64,000 nt of DNA, from NCBI GenBank assembly GCA_015680685.1, contig MNCI01022190.1:157685-221684 (forward strand). Direction: 5' to 3'. Numbering within the stretch: position 1 is the stretch's first letter; the number at the start of each line of letters is the position of its first letter. This DNA comes from Gnetum montanum. Taxonomy: Eukaryota > Streptophyta > Gnetopsida > Gnetales > Gnetaceae. This document shows positions 47,106 to 58,639 of the stretch, piece after piece. Made by a program: the position numbers and the translations under genes. The notes beneath the pieces are model-generated. The model was not told the DNA's origin. It did no database searches and worked only from the letters and a program-made list of their open reading frames with translations.

Positions 47106-48468
47106 ATGAAGAATTATTGGACTAACTAGTGGGAACTGGGCAACCACTTTTGAATGTCTTTGATCTTTTAGAAAACATCATTGCAACCTAGTCGGAGCTA
47201 CTCTCAGCAAAGGGCAAGTGCCTCATCTTAGAAGGGCAACTTGAAGTAGCATAGGCAGATTATCAATGCTTAGCTATGGAAGTTTCCCAATTCAGGGCTC
47301 AACTTGCTGATCTAGCTCTCCTCAACCATGACCTCACCAGGGATGAAGTTTTTCAATAGCTTCAAACCAAACTTCAAATGGTTAAGAAAGAGTGAGAGTT
47401 TATGATCTTTGACAATTCCTTAATAGATGCTCATTCTTATCATCTAAATAAGGACTTGGCAGAGGTTCGCCAAGAGAATGTCAGGTTGACTGTAGAATTT
47501 TATCACCTGCGCAATGTTGGTGTTGAAAATCAACACATGAAAGATTTTCTCCATTAATAGTAGAAAGAGCTAGCCAGGGTAAACACTAATGTAAGGAGAT
47601 TGGCTATCGAAAATCGTAATTTGTCCATGGAGGAAGTTTGAGCCTTACAACAGAAATTAACTATTGAAATCGCTACCTGGAAAAATGAGGTCCTTAAGTT
47701 TGAACAAGTAAAAAATTACTATAGGGACCAAGTGGGGTTGCTAAAAGAAATTAATGAAAAAGGAATCCAAGTCATAAATACTAAGATGAATCAAGCACTC
47801 CAATAGCTCAGGGAAGGAGGCGAGGTGTGGCAACCTATCTTTGATGGATTAAATGCCTACAACCAAGTTGAGATCTATCTCAAAGAGCTGCAGATTGAAG
47901 AGATGATAGAATATATGGAATTAGCCAATCCCCATTATGTAAACTTGGCTATGATGACAGCTAGAAGGCTGTGATTGGACCTTGAGAAGCAAGTGGCCAC
48001 CTCATATTCTTTATACAAGGGCAAGTTCAAAGCACATAAAAAGACAAATCAAAAGTTAGAAATAACAAATGCGGAACTCAAAGTTCTTTGCACCCATTTT
48101 GAAGGACAATGCTTTGTTGCAAAGAACTTGGCCCAATGAATGAATAACTACCAAAAGCTACAGACATCCCTTTGAGCATTCAATATTGAATAGAAATAGT
48201 TTGCTGCTTGGTTTGTCAATTTGAAGGAAATCTCCCTGCACTTCCATGTCCTTGGGATGTTCCTGTTCTGTCACACATTGGCAAAGCCACTTGGACTATG
48301 AATGATCCCAGAAGCAAAGAAGATAAGATGAGGGCATTGTTGGAGGCTTTTCAATTTCCTACAGAATTTGCAATAGCTGCAAGGCAACCATCATCAACGC
48401 CTCAACCACCACATGCACCAAAAGCTAGCAAAGGCCTATCAAAACCACCGCCACCAGGAACTATGTGA
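47106..48468 (+). pseudogene. Coiled-coil reading frame in the env position of E
   Basis: A decayed frame of about 450 codons lies between integrase and 3' LTR. Readable segments include ALLNHDLTRDEVFQ, VRQENVRLTVEFYHLRN, YYRDQVGLLKEINEKGIQVI and LKELQIEEMIEYMELANPHY. They are dense in Glu, Lys, Gln and Leu with heptad-like spacing, so an extended coiled coil is likely. A frameshift near 48205 leads to the C-terminal frame 48208-48468, ending in a Pro-rich tail (PPHAPKASKGLSKPPPPG). I see no membrane segment, so an envelope role is unsupported. Athila elements often carry an extra frame here. About ten stops interrupt it. Confidence 0.6.
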
Positions 48469-48707
48469 CCTTCTCTAGCAACTTCAACATTTCAACAAGG
48501 TTGAGAATCCATTGTTGCCAACATGTTCAATTTTATTATCTATGAGCACCAAAATTTTATAATTAATTTTTCGTATACTTAGGCACTTGGTGTGTTGATA
48601 GAGTCAATGTGTATATAGATGTGTTTTTTCATGTATGTCATTAATAACTTCATACCTTCCAAGTTGTAATAAAGTCGAGGATGAGTTTTCACTTAGTCGT
48701 GGGGGTA

Positions 48708-48857
48708 TGATGAAGTGTTTAGTTGATGCATTGACTGGGCTACGTTAACTAAGCCTTGTTGATACGGCCATGTTGACATGACCTCATTGATGCATTCATC
48801 CATGTGTTAACGTGACCTCGTTAATGTAGAGTATATTTTTTGCTATAAATATGTGTG
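48708..48857 (+). repeat. E 3' LTR, left part
   Basis: Starts TGATGAAGTGTTTAG after the polypurine TGGGGGTA. It aligns with 18098-18245 and is interrupted by X2 six bases past its TATA box (48844-48851). It continues at 52176. Confidence 0.92.
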
Positions 48858-48884
48858 TGTTGGCACATTTGGCCATTTCATGGA

Positions 48885-49497
48885 ATAGATTGGAACACAA
48901 GATTGAGAATTGCAACTGGAGCAGCACTAGGACTTGAACATCTACATGATAAGATAAGCCCACCTGTTATATATCATGATCTGAAATCTTCCAATATTTT
49001 ATTGGATGATAAGTTTCATCCAAAGCTATTTGACTTTGGATTGGTCAAACTTGGCCCTGTTGGAGATAAGTTGCATGTGTCTACAAGGGTGATGGGAACA
49101 TATGGTTACTGTGCTCCAGAGTATGCAATGACTGGATAGTTAACATTGAAATCTGATGTCTACAGTTTTGGTGTGGTTATGCTAGAGTTGATTTCAGGTA
49201 GAAAAGCTATAGATTGCAACAAGCATACTGCAAAGCAGAATCTGGTTTCTTGGGCACATCCTATGTTCAAAGACCGTAAAAAATTTTCATTAATAGCTGA
49301 TCCTCTACTATAAGGACATTATCCAATGTGTGCATTGTATCAAGCAATGGCAATTGCATCAATGTGCCTGTAGGAACAAGCCACCACGTGGCCTCTTATG
49401 AGGGATGTTGTGACAGCACTTGGTTACTTGTCTTCTCAAACATATGATCCTCTATTTCGGTCATCCATTGACGTTAAACCTACTTTTTTAAGTTAGA
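48885..49497 (+). pseudogene. Captured RLCK/PBS1-like kinase fragment
   Basis: This encodes the C-lobe of a plant receptor-like cytoplasmic kinase (subfamily VII type). In order: [32 protein letters not shown] (catalytic loop; family usually YRDLKSSN), LFDFGLVKL (DFG), [14 protein letters not shown] (APE), [20 protein letters not shown] and a C-terminal DVVTALGYLSSQTYDP. The N-lobe with the Gly-rich loop and ATP-binding Lys is absent. Similarity starts at once after X2's 31-bp end. No intron interrupts the 600 bases, so a processed source is possible. Stops at 49138, 49312 and 49370 show it is dead. The family phosphorylates Ser/Thr in immune and growth signalling. Confidence 0.9.
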
Positions 49498-50755
49498 ATG
49501 AAAAGATGGAGAGAAAATTAACTACCAGAACAGAAAATCATCAAGTGTCCAAAATGGAGCAAATTGATGCCAAGGGTTTTAAATGACCCTCATTATTGGA
49601 AGATTCCAGAAAAATGGAAATGCAACATTTTGGACATGACTAGTTCAGGAGGCAGTTGTAAATTGGAGGACTTAGGGTTATTGTCTTGCCTGCTTGCACA
49701 AATCGTTGTAGATAGATCCAAATTTATTCCTCTTCTTTGTGTTTTTCCGTGTCTTTGATCTGCGTTTGGTTGCTTCTGCTTGTTGCTGCGAAGCAAGGGC
49801 TCTTGAGGGTTAGGGAGTGGCCGCAGAGAGTTTGTAAATGATGTGTGTGGTTGATGATTTGAGGGTTGTCTGAGTTCGTGTATGGAAACATGCATCTGCA
49901 AGTAGGTAGAGGCCTTTGTCCCTCCTCAACAATAGAAATAGCAATCGTCTTCTTCAACCGTGGCCTACTCGAGCAGGGCAACTTCTGCAGTGTGGAGCCA
50001 CTCACCTGGGCCTTGGATACCGCCACCACTAGTGCCAACTCAGAAAGTTTTGCATTACATAGTTTCTAGGCCCAAGGAATCTTGAATCACAGCGGCCTCT
50101 GTTACAGGAAGAGGTGGTGGACATGATGAAGTGGTTGTGGGAACAGAGAAGCCATGGAACCAGGGCTGCGAACATATCTGCAACATGTAAAGAATTACTA
50201 TCCAGGATTATCCTTAGAGCTTCCACAGGTAGGAACACGGTGCAAATGGCGGATGGATCTCCTACAGATTTCATTAGGATTGTTTTTGATGCAACTTAGC
50301 ATCTGGGAGCTTTCGACGCTAGCGATTTTGTTCCTTGGCTTGGCATGTTTGATTTCCAAGGCATCCATAGAAAATATTTACATCTCAAAAGGGAAATCGA
50401 TAAAATTCTAGACAAGGTTTTGCAGGATCACCCATGACAAAGGACTCTCCGTCATATACCTCATCATTCTCCAGGCATACACACCATCAGGCATGCCTCA
50501 TACACGTTAACATCGACAACAACTTCCATATCAAACCTGGAGCACCTCATTGTCATGGCCAGTGGCATCGTTGACCGCACATTCACAACTACATCGAGGC
50601 TCTAGTTGCATAGCATGACATTTATTTTGATTAACTTTAGGTTTTGACACAAGTAATTTAGTTGTTATGATGCTACTGTATGTTTGACAGCCCTTGGTTG
50701 TGTACCAAGTGAGTATTAATATTGATTTAAAAATTTGCATATGCTAAGGAGTTAT
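49498..50755 (+). other. Unassigned middle of X2
   Basis: It probably begins with the kinase gene's 3' flank. 49740-50300 is more GC-rich than its surroundings and could be further captured sequence (for example a frame with GLRTYLQHVKNYYPGLSLEL near 50157), but I recognise nothing. No similarity to X1's interior is evident. Confidence 0.4.
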
Positions 50756-52170
50756 ATTGGATAGTTATCCAATAAGACACTTGGCCACCATAGCTTTTAT
50801 TTTCTATAGTGGTAACTTTTTGTGGAAGTTGCAACTTCCTAGCCTTAATCCCATGATGTCTGTAACCACTACGAAGGACACTTGTCAACTATAGATTTTT
50901 TATCTCCATGGTGACCACTTGGCGATTGAAGGGCTACTTGGAAACTGAATAGGACACTTGTTAGCTACAGCTTTTTTATCTCTATGGTGGTTATAACCAC
51001 CCAAAATTTTTGTAACTTACCTAACTTGTTGGGCAAGTAATCTCCTAACTTGTTGGGCAAGTAATTAACCTCCTTACTTGGGAGAAAAGTTAGCTAATTG
51101 TGAAAGATTGCTTGTAACCTTATGAACCATATAAAAAGGCTTCAAGGGTAAGAGAAAATATATCACACTTGACCACACTTGGGGTCACACATTGTGAAAG
51201 ATTGCTTGTAAGATGGCTTGCTAAAGACAATATTTCAGCCTCTTTGTCATAGTCCTGTGAGTTATGTTTTTTATTTTTTATTTTGTTTAAATTGTTTAAC
51301 TAGTAGTTTAGATAGTATCATCCTTGGCAAGTACTTTTGGGATTTTTAGATTGCTCTTATTGTTCTTGTTGCATAATTAAAAATTTCTATTAAAATTTTT
51401 CCATAGAAGCGCTTGTGTTTGAAAGCCTTAAAATCATTTTAGTAGTGAATTTGGTTATTGTGCAACATATAAGAACTATTATTGAGATCATTGTAAGAGA
51501 GCCTCTGCTTGTAGTCATGCTATTGAATGATTCAATAGTCAAGAGGGTTCAGAAAATCTTTGGTATNNNNNNNNNNNNNNNNNNNNNNNNNNNNNNNNNN
51601 NNNNNNNNNNNNNNNNNNNNNNNNNNNNNNNNNNNNNNNNNNNNNNNNNNNNNNNNNNNNNNNNNNNNNNNNNNNNNNNNNNNNNNNNNNNNNNNNNNNN
51701 NNNNNNNNNNNNNNNNNNNNNNNNNNNNNCTTTCTTTTTCTCTTATCTCTAATTTCCATTGAATCTCGCTCTATTTCTAGTTTTCTTGTGGAACTTTTTC
51801 TTTCTCTAGGGAAAATTAGAAGTAGATTCGCAAAGTTGTGCTCAAATGTTTTTGCAAAATTTTATTTGTTACAAGTAGGTATTATAAGGACCACATAGAC
51901 TAGGCAATTGAACAGAATAGGAACTCTCAACAACTCACAGTACTTGGCAAAGTTGGCTAAATCTCTTTAAGATAAGTCATTTGTAGTTTACACACAACGC
52001 AATCGTTTCATATTTCACAACCGCACACCACAACAGCACACACACATACTCACATTAACTACTGAGTCTATTTGGAGGTATTTGGGCCTTGGTGTTGCCA
52101 GAGACCAGCAAGCACCTAAATCCTGTTTGAGGAGACTCATTGGCGGTCGCGTCCCAAACGGTCGCCAACA
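50756..52170 (+). repeat. Right-end module of X2
   Basis: From about 51000 it aligns with X1 (4290 to 3112). Three diverged copies of a GACACTTG...TATCTCYATGGTGG block start at 50776, 50877 and 50953. The CTTGTTGGGCAAGTAAT repeat is at 51021-51066 and a TATA box (ATATAAAAAGG) at 51129-51139. The terminal block ends CGCCAACA. It resembles the promoter-bearing half of an LTR. An assembly gap lies inside. Confidence 0.8.
51567..51729. other. Assembly gap (163 N)
   Basis: Begins directly after TTTGGTAT. In X1 the gap ends exactly where TGGTATTTC resumes on the minus strand. Confidence 0.95.
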
Positions 52171-52175
52171 GTGTG

Positions 52176-52896
52176 CACCTGCAACATTTATAACATCTTT
52201 AGATATAGTGGTAGCGAAGCTCTTGTAGTTTGTTTCTGTGAAAGTTAGAATATTTTCCAAATCCCTACAATAGGAGTTTGAAGACTATACGGCTCTTTAT
52301 TTGAGTGCTAATGTACCTAAGCCCATTGGCATGACCGACAATAAAGGTGATCTTTTTAAACATTCTTTGCAGCATTTGGATTAAACTACTTAAACATTAA
52401 AATATTTTAATATTTTAATACTTCTAAAGCTTTTATTATTATCGCTTTATAGTTACAGTCCTTTTCATATTTTATGAGAACCATAAGCACAACCATCTTG
52501 AACATATATCTGACACTTGGCAACCTAGTGATGCCTAACATCTAGTAACCCAGTAGTGGTTAGGATATGCTCAGGATGTGCATGGAGGATGGGATCAATA
52601 GTTAAGCGATAGAGTAGAGCAATCATAAAATTATATAGCCTTTCATTTCCTACACTAGAAGAATTATACTTTAAAGATAAAAAGAAAACTTATAAAAATC
52701 ATTTGCCTCAATCTCACTTAACCATCGGTTTAGAATATCACAAGTGAGGTTGGGAAGACAACGACCGCTCTAACTGAGGTTTCACTAACTATAATTTTGT
52801 GTATGTAAGTACTTGCAGTCTCCAGAATTTGACCAGGTCACACGTGAATGCTCGTGATTCATATGGTTGGGCATAGGGGTACCTTGACACTCATCA
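52176..52896 (+). repeat. E 3' LTR, right part
   Basis: Continues 48857 after X2 and its duplication. It aligns with 18250-18984 and ends GACACTCATCA, followed by the TSD ATCTT at 52897-52901. Confidence 0.92.
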
Positions 52897-53863
52897 ATCT
52901 TGATAGAAATCCATGATTTTCATTGTCTAGGTTATTGAAGCTTTGAGCTTCTATAACTCTTTTGTAAGATCCTTAATCATTTGGAATGCTTGATCTAGGC
53001 CTTGGGGAATTTTGGTGAACTGGGGAATTTGTACATAAGGTTGTGGTATCAATTGAGAGGTGTATGGCCTCATTATGGGGTTGGATCATCATGGTCATAG
53101 GGGAACCAAATAACAAGAAGGAGGTTCAAGTAGGTATTTCAGGAACAAAGGGTACAAAGGATGTATGTGACTCTTGGGTCACTTAAGATCCCATTGTGGG
53201 GTCCACTGGTATTGATAAAGGATGAGCAATGGTGAAGACCATTGGTGACATTCATGCAGACCAAGGCTACATCGCAAAAGGCATAGAGGAGCATAGGGAG
53301 TCTATTTGGGGCACATATTATGTAGAGTGGGCCACTATAACCAATGTTAGCCACAACATGGTTGGGTAGACAAGGGATGAGGATTGAGGCATCTATGCCA
53401 TAGATGTGGTAGTGAAGGCTGAAGTAGGTGTGATGGTTTAAGGAGCCGATTATTGAAAGAGGCTTCCTATAAAGTTTTCTAATTTAAGCTCAGCCTCAAA
53501 CTAATCTTGCTCCTCATGTTGGCTTTTCAAACTAACCTTCTCACTCTATTTGTCCACCTCAATTAGGTGAGTCAGTATATGTGCATAAGTATCGTTGAGT
53601 GGTATTTTGTCATAGATGGAGGGCATATACTCCTTTCCATTTTGATGGATTAGCTCATACTCGTGTTTGGCCTTATCCTCCATTTGTGGAATGAGAAGGC
53701 CAACTTTGATTTTGGCATAAATGAAGTTGTAATGATCTTCATGTATGACTAAAAAATCAAGACTTTGCCTCTTTAATCTGAGTGATTGCCTATGCTCAGC
53801 CATGGCAAGTTCTTTTAGGTCATAGACCCTAGTAGCATCTTGTCTAGATGTCATATTGATCAA
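52897..53863 (-). pseudogene. Gag of B, N-terminal half
   Basis: Frame 53863-53546 (minus) starts MINMTSRQDATRVYDLKEL and includes EDHYNFIYAKIKVGLLIPQ, the conserved N-terminal gag block. The following Pro/Ser/Thr-rich part is full of frame breaks. It ends at the MDFYQ block, which continues as DDPIS at 18090 once E is removed. The Met at 53863 or 53854 may be the start. Confidence 0.82.
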
Positions 53864-54388
53864 GTTGAGGGGGTAACATAGTTGATTGGATGAGAGACAT
53901 GATTACTAGTTTAAATTTGGCTTAAAAATATATAATTAATTACTTCAATTGAAATTCTAGAAAGTGGAATTATTCAAGGTGCTAAGGGTTACGGTTGAAA
54001 AAAGGTAACTACATGGGCCATGTGAAGATTACTGAGAATTTTTGATGACTCTGCTGGTGATGTTGCAACTGCTAGAAATTATGCTAACTACACTAGCCAT
54101 TGCTAGGAAAATGGAAGATCAAACAACTCCAACACTAGGTGTGTGAAACTCCATTGTAGTAAAGGCCATGACCACCATAAAACCCATGAAAATGCCAAAT
54201 TTGGTAGTTCAAAAGAACTTTTTAACCTCCCCAAGCCAAAATATAAACATTGTATGACTTTAATCACTTGGTAAGTAAGGATATGAAAACTTGTGAGGCA
54301 TTTTTTTCAACCAAAAAAGTTAATGTGAAATTACATTTCATGGATTATAATCTTTACATTCTACAATAAAGTTCCAACCTTAGGTTTA
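53864..54388 (-). repeat. 5' LTR remnant and leader of B
   Basis: 54190-54388 aligns with the outer end of A's LTR (16330-16575) and ends AGGTTTAA where A has AGGTTTCA. Only about 0.5 kb lies between that end and gag, against 2.6 kb in A, so a large internal deletion removed most of the LTR and the primer site. Confidence 0.6.
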
Positions 54389-55720
54389 ATAGTGAGGTTT
54401 ACAAGTTGCAACATAAGATTTCTTGGTGGAGTTTCAATAAACAAAGAATACTACAATTTCATATGTGCCAAGATTCAAGTAGGCATTCTCATCCCACATG
54501 CAGAATCTAAATCCAAGAGTGAGTTTGAGATAATTCATGGAAATGGGAAGGAGCACATCTCATCCTCCTATGATCAAATAAAGTTGATGAACTTCCACAC
54601 ATACATGCTAGCCCAATTAATAGACATGGATGAGTTAAGTAAGAAAATTAGTTTAGAGAGTCACTAGGAGGAGCAAGATGAGTTTGAGATTGAACTAGAG
54701 TTTGACACCTTTATTAGGAGCCTTTTCCAAAAATTGGCTTCCCAAATGACTACATCTAGTTCAACCTCTCCTACATCCTCTATGGAATAAGTTCTCCAAC
54801 CCTCTTTTCTCACTACCTAGCCTACTATGTTTGGATCAATTCCCATCATTGTCACTCACCAAACACAACTTGTGCTTCAATCGACCTCCCTCTTCTCATC
54901 CATGCCATTTGCAACATATCCCTATTCTACATGGCCATTCCCTATGGTTTTCACAACATTGCATCCCTTCTTTGTTCTAATGGAACCCTCAATGGAATCC
55001 CAAGATATCCAAGCTTCTTATATGGCATTTCCCCCCTTTGTCCCTTAGGTACCAATGTAGACTTCATTTTCATTATTCAACCCCCATACAACCCTGATCA
55101 CCCAACCTCTCCCATCCTTGCCATTTTCCATCACATGTCCACAAGCCTCTCAGCTTCTCCCATAGTCAGTTATACAAAGTTTGTAGTTCACTGAAGTGCC
55201 CCAAGGCTTGGATCATGCCTTCCAAATAATCCAAGACCTCATGGAAGAACTAAATAAGCTTAAAGCTTCCACCATGCGAACAATTAAAATCATGAACTTT
55301 TAAAAAAAATGATCCTGTTAGTCCAACTGTCCTTAAAATCACTCTTCTTTCAAGCATTTCTATACTATATTTTACCAAATAAAATAGTAAGGGTGATCCC
55401 AATGCACACCTTATCGCCTTTTGTTTTGAATGCTTGTTGCTATACCATCATGCAAATATTCCCTATGTCCCTTACCAAGAAAGCTTTGGATTGGTATCGT
55501 GTGTTGCCTAGAGAACTTGAATTCACAATTTATCAATTGTTTCAAGTATAACTTGAAACCAAATACCATCCTTGATCAACTAATCAAAATCAAACAAGGG
55601 TCTCTTGAACCTGTCCAAAAATTAATGTTCTATTTAATGAGATTCTTAAGCCTATAGAAAAAATTCATCTTCTAGCCATTTTTACTATATGTTCATAAGT
55701 TAAAGGATTTTGAAAGGTGA
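54389..55720 (+). pseudogene. Gag of element C, N-terminally interrupted by B
   Basis: Plus-strand gag of the same family: KEYYNFICAKIQVGILIPHA (54440), an acidic stretch, a Pro/Ser/Thr/Phe-rich middle (54827-55190), DHAFQIIQDLMEELNKLKAS (about 55212) and FKYNLKPNTILDQLIKIKQG (about 55540). Several frameshifts and stops. Its left edge is B's LTR end at 54388. Its 5' part should lie beyond B and A, left of the window. No zinc knuckle or protease is seen after 55720. Confidence 0.78.
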
Positions 55721-56436
55721 GATATTGATCTAGTAGTAGTATTTCCCTCCTTTAGTATATGGTTTTTTCTTGTTCCTCCTTTCCTCTTTAACATCTTGCA
55801 AGGTTGAAGTAAAATCTTTAGCTCCTTTGCAACTACACTACCTTTATGATGGGCAATGGAAAAAATACATTGAAAGTAGATAAGACTAAAGCCAAGAAGA
55901 GTTGAGAAGCCTTGTTGCTAAGCATTACCTCTAAGAACCAAGTTTAAGAGAATGGTATGTATAAAATTTTCAAAGTGAAAACCCTTTGTGTATTTATGTG
56001 TTGAAATGGAAATAATAATCCTTACAACACCTACCCAACACTCAGTGAACTTAGTATTTACATAAGGAAAGTCATAAATACGTTGGGCTTGATCACTTTT
56101 TGATTTCAAACAACCTTTTAACCTTGGATGGGCCCCACAATGCATCATCCAACAAGCCATGAAAATCCCCAATATAATGGGATTTGATGTTCTAACCAGA
56201 AATACACTAGGGATTGATGCCCAAGCAAACATGTAAATCTTGGAATGGGTTGTAGACTTCAACTATTTCCAAGATTCATCCCTAGTAGTCCATCATCTAT
56301 CCATTATGGTCAAGAAAGCTCCATGCACCTCTAGAACCTTGAGTACTACCACTAGAAGATCCCAAGTGCTGGAAAATGGGCTAAACCACCTAAAACAAAG
56401 TATTCTAAGTATTAATACATAGGCCACAATGAAAAG
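55721..56436. other. Start of C gag-to-pol spacer
   Basis: The place where relatives have protease and antisense gene. I could not align it with either. One minus-strand frame (56262-55918, 114 codons) is open but has no convincing motif. Confidence 0.4.
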
Positions 56437-57980
56437 ATACACTTTCTATAATATTTATACAAGTAATGATGATGACATGCACAAACAAGACATTCAAATG
56501 ATCTCCAAAACCATCAAGCCTAATCCCAAATCCTAATAAGAGTCTCTAGTGGCCACAAAGCCTTGAAAACTCTATTAAAAAGGTCTCAAAACCTACAAAT
56601 CCTTCAAAATTATGTTATTTCCAGTGCTAAATACACTTTCTAACATATTTTTGGAGGGATGGAATACAAAATGCACCCATAAAACCATCAATAATCCTCA
56701 AAATTGCTAACCCTAGTCCTGACACCTACCTGAAGCCTCTAGTGATATTGAAATATGAGATGACAAGTCAAAAAGAGATCAAAATTGATTAAACTCTAAA
56801 AAATATGCTAGCAAGAGTACTAAATACATTTTCTAGTATATAAATTACAAGAAAAATTAAGAACAAGCCATCAACTAGTCTGAATAGTCTTCAGATGCCT
56901 CATGCTAGTCGCAAAACCTATTTACAACCTCCAATAGCCATGGAACCTTGAAAATTGAGCCAAAAAAGTGGTTGAAATTAGTTAAATCCTCTATTTTTAC
57001 ATTGGCTCTAGTTCTAAATATGCTACATAACATATTTTTGGAGAGGATAGAGGTGAAATGGCCAAACAGAATCTCTAGTGATCTCCCAAATTGCCAGTCT
57101 TCGCCCTAAACCCTAGCCACAGACATGAGTGATCTTGGAAGTAAAAAAATCAATCAATTGACCACCCAGACTACCTAGACATCAAAATTCCATAAGAAAT
57201 ATGCTATAAGTAACTAAATATGTTGGCCAACATATTTTTAACTTTGGTAGCAGTTTTGACAACTTTATGACACTATCATTTTCTTGGAATTTGACTAGAG
57301 AAGCCTAGAACCCTCAGGCTTGAAACCAGCTACAACTTGACCTTAGTTTAAGCATGAAAAACTCAAACTTCATCATTTATATACTGAGGCTAGGAAAAAA
57401 TATGTTGTCTAGCATATTCTTCAGCTGAAAGGTTCCACACTAGACTTTTGTTGGTCTATTTTGACTTGAAAATAACCATTATTTAACATTGAGACCCCTG
57501 CACTACTCTAGAAGACTGCTAAAGCCAAAACTCCAAGTCTAACAAATAAAAGGAAAATTTTTCTCTACATAAATAAATTGGCACCAGCACTAAATATGCT
57601 AGCCAACATATTTTTCAAGTCTTAATAGCATGCAAAGACTTCAAAGGGTCAAATAAACACTAAAATTGACTAATTATTCCTCCCAAACCAATGTGCTAAC
57701 ATTTCAAGACATTGGAACCAAAAAAATAGCCTAGACAAATCCCAAAAATTAAGTTTCATGAAAAAATACACTGGCACTAGCACTAAATATGCTGGCTAGA
57801 ATATTTTATGCTAGCACTAGTGTATCTATTTCAAAATTCCTTATTTTTACCTCCAAATAGGCTCAAAACAATCACCTCAAGTTTCCAAACTCTTCCACCA
57901 ACCTTAAGCCTCCAACCGTGATCTGCTAAGGCCTAAAATTAGAAAAATGTGATCATGATTAACTAGGATTGACCATGTTT
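56437..57980 (+). repeat. About 193-bp diverged tandem array in C, 8 units
   Basis: A motif near CACTAAATATGCTAGCCAAC followed by ATATTTTT recurs at about 56437, 56628, 56820, 57014, 57214, 57397, 57590 and 57783, giving spacings of 183-200. Further shared words sit around it (AAATATGCT upstream, CTCAAAACC-type words downstream). The copies are strongly diverged. Confidence 0.75.
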
Positions 57981-58639
57981 AACTAAATGTTTCCTACATT
58001 ACCTTGTTTGGCCTTATTCTACTATGTTTTAACTTTTCTTAACCTTGTTTCACATTATTGTCCATCATTTTTAGATCACTTGGTGTCATTTGATTTCATT
58101 TTCATCATTCCCTACATGATTTGACCCTATTCCATCATTTGACATGGTTTGAACCTTAGTTGACTTTATTTAACATCATTCAATATCATTCAACATCAAT
58201 GACATCTTATTTAATCTTTTTTGCTACCATTTACGGGGTTTGACCATCATTTGGCCTTCATTTGGCCCCATTCGACCATCATTTAGCTCGTGTCTTACCT
58301 TGTTTACATTAACCTACCTTTTATAGCCTTCATTGCTCATGTCTTAACCTTGTTTGATCATTGATGTAATGTGCTTTGACTCATCTATGAATTATTATTA
58401 AAGTATTTTACATTGCTTTGACATTATTTAATCATGTTATCACATAGGTACCACTTAATGTGCTTATGATTGATGCGTAGGATTGAAGTATGGACACCAA
58501 TAAGAAGAAATTTAGTTTACCTCTAAGCATGAGTTAACCTCAGGGTAATATTAAATGATTCATTGACCTCACTTAGATCTTGAGCTTAAGAGCCTAGTTA
58601 ATCACCTAGCCTCTATACAAAATCCTATTGAATGGCTTG
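57981..58639. other. Degenerate short-repeat stretch before C RT
   Basis: Repeated words such as TTTGACCTTATT, CATCATTTGAC and ACCTTGTTT at 57960-58330, an irregular low-complexity tract. No gene. It may correspond to the 27-bp array region in G. Confidence 0.5.

Larger units (their letters stand above)
48858..52170 (+). mobile_element. Element X2, kinase-carrying LTR-type insertion
   Basis: 3313 bp starting TGTTGGCACATTTGG and ending GGTCGCCAACA, flanked by GTGTG at 48853-48857 and 52171-52175. Removing it and one GTGTG restores the alignment of E's 3' LTR to its 5' LTR. The first 31 bases equal those of X1, and the last part (from about 51000) matches X1's right-end module. Between them lie a kinase fragment and unassigned sequence. 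No gag, pol or second LTR is present. Confidence 0.9.
18098..52896 (+). mobile_element. Athila-like Ty3/gypsy element E, with nested insertions
   Basis: Two matching LTRs (18098-18984; 48708-48857 plus 52176-52896) bound a 34.8-kb span flanked by perfect ATCTT duplications inside B's gag. Own sequence: gag, protease, RT-RNase H, integrase to 24945, then a coiled-coil frame at 47106-48468. F (with G inside) occupies 24946-47039 and X2 occupies 48858-52170. A tRNA-Asp-like primer site, the VFM- position of the RT active site and the extra frame before the 3' LTR fit the Athila lineage. All frames are broken. Confidence 0.9.

Noticed and set aside
49593-50038. Minus-strand frames in X2's middle
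   Set aside because: No motif and no support from X1.
51128-51142. TATA box as promoter of an independent host gene
   Set aside because: It is conserved in both X copies and followed by no coding sequence, so it belongs to the element.
55918-56262. Possible HAD-like remnant on the minus strand of C
   Set aside because: A short PIILGIFMACW stretch loosely recalls the motif in G exon 2, but nothing downstream aligns.
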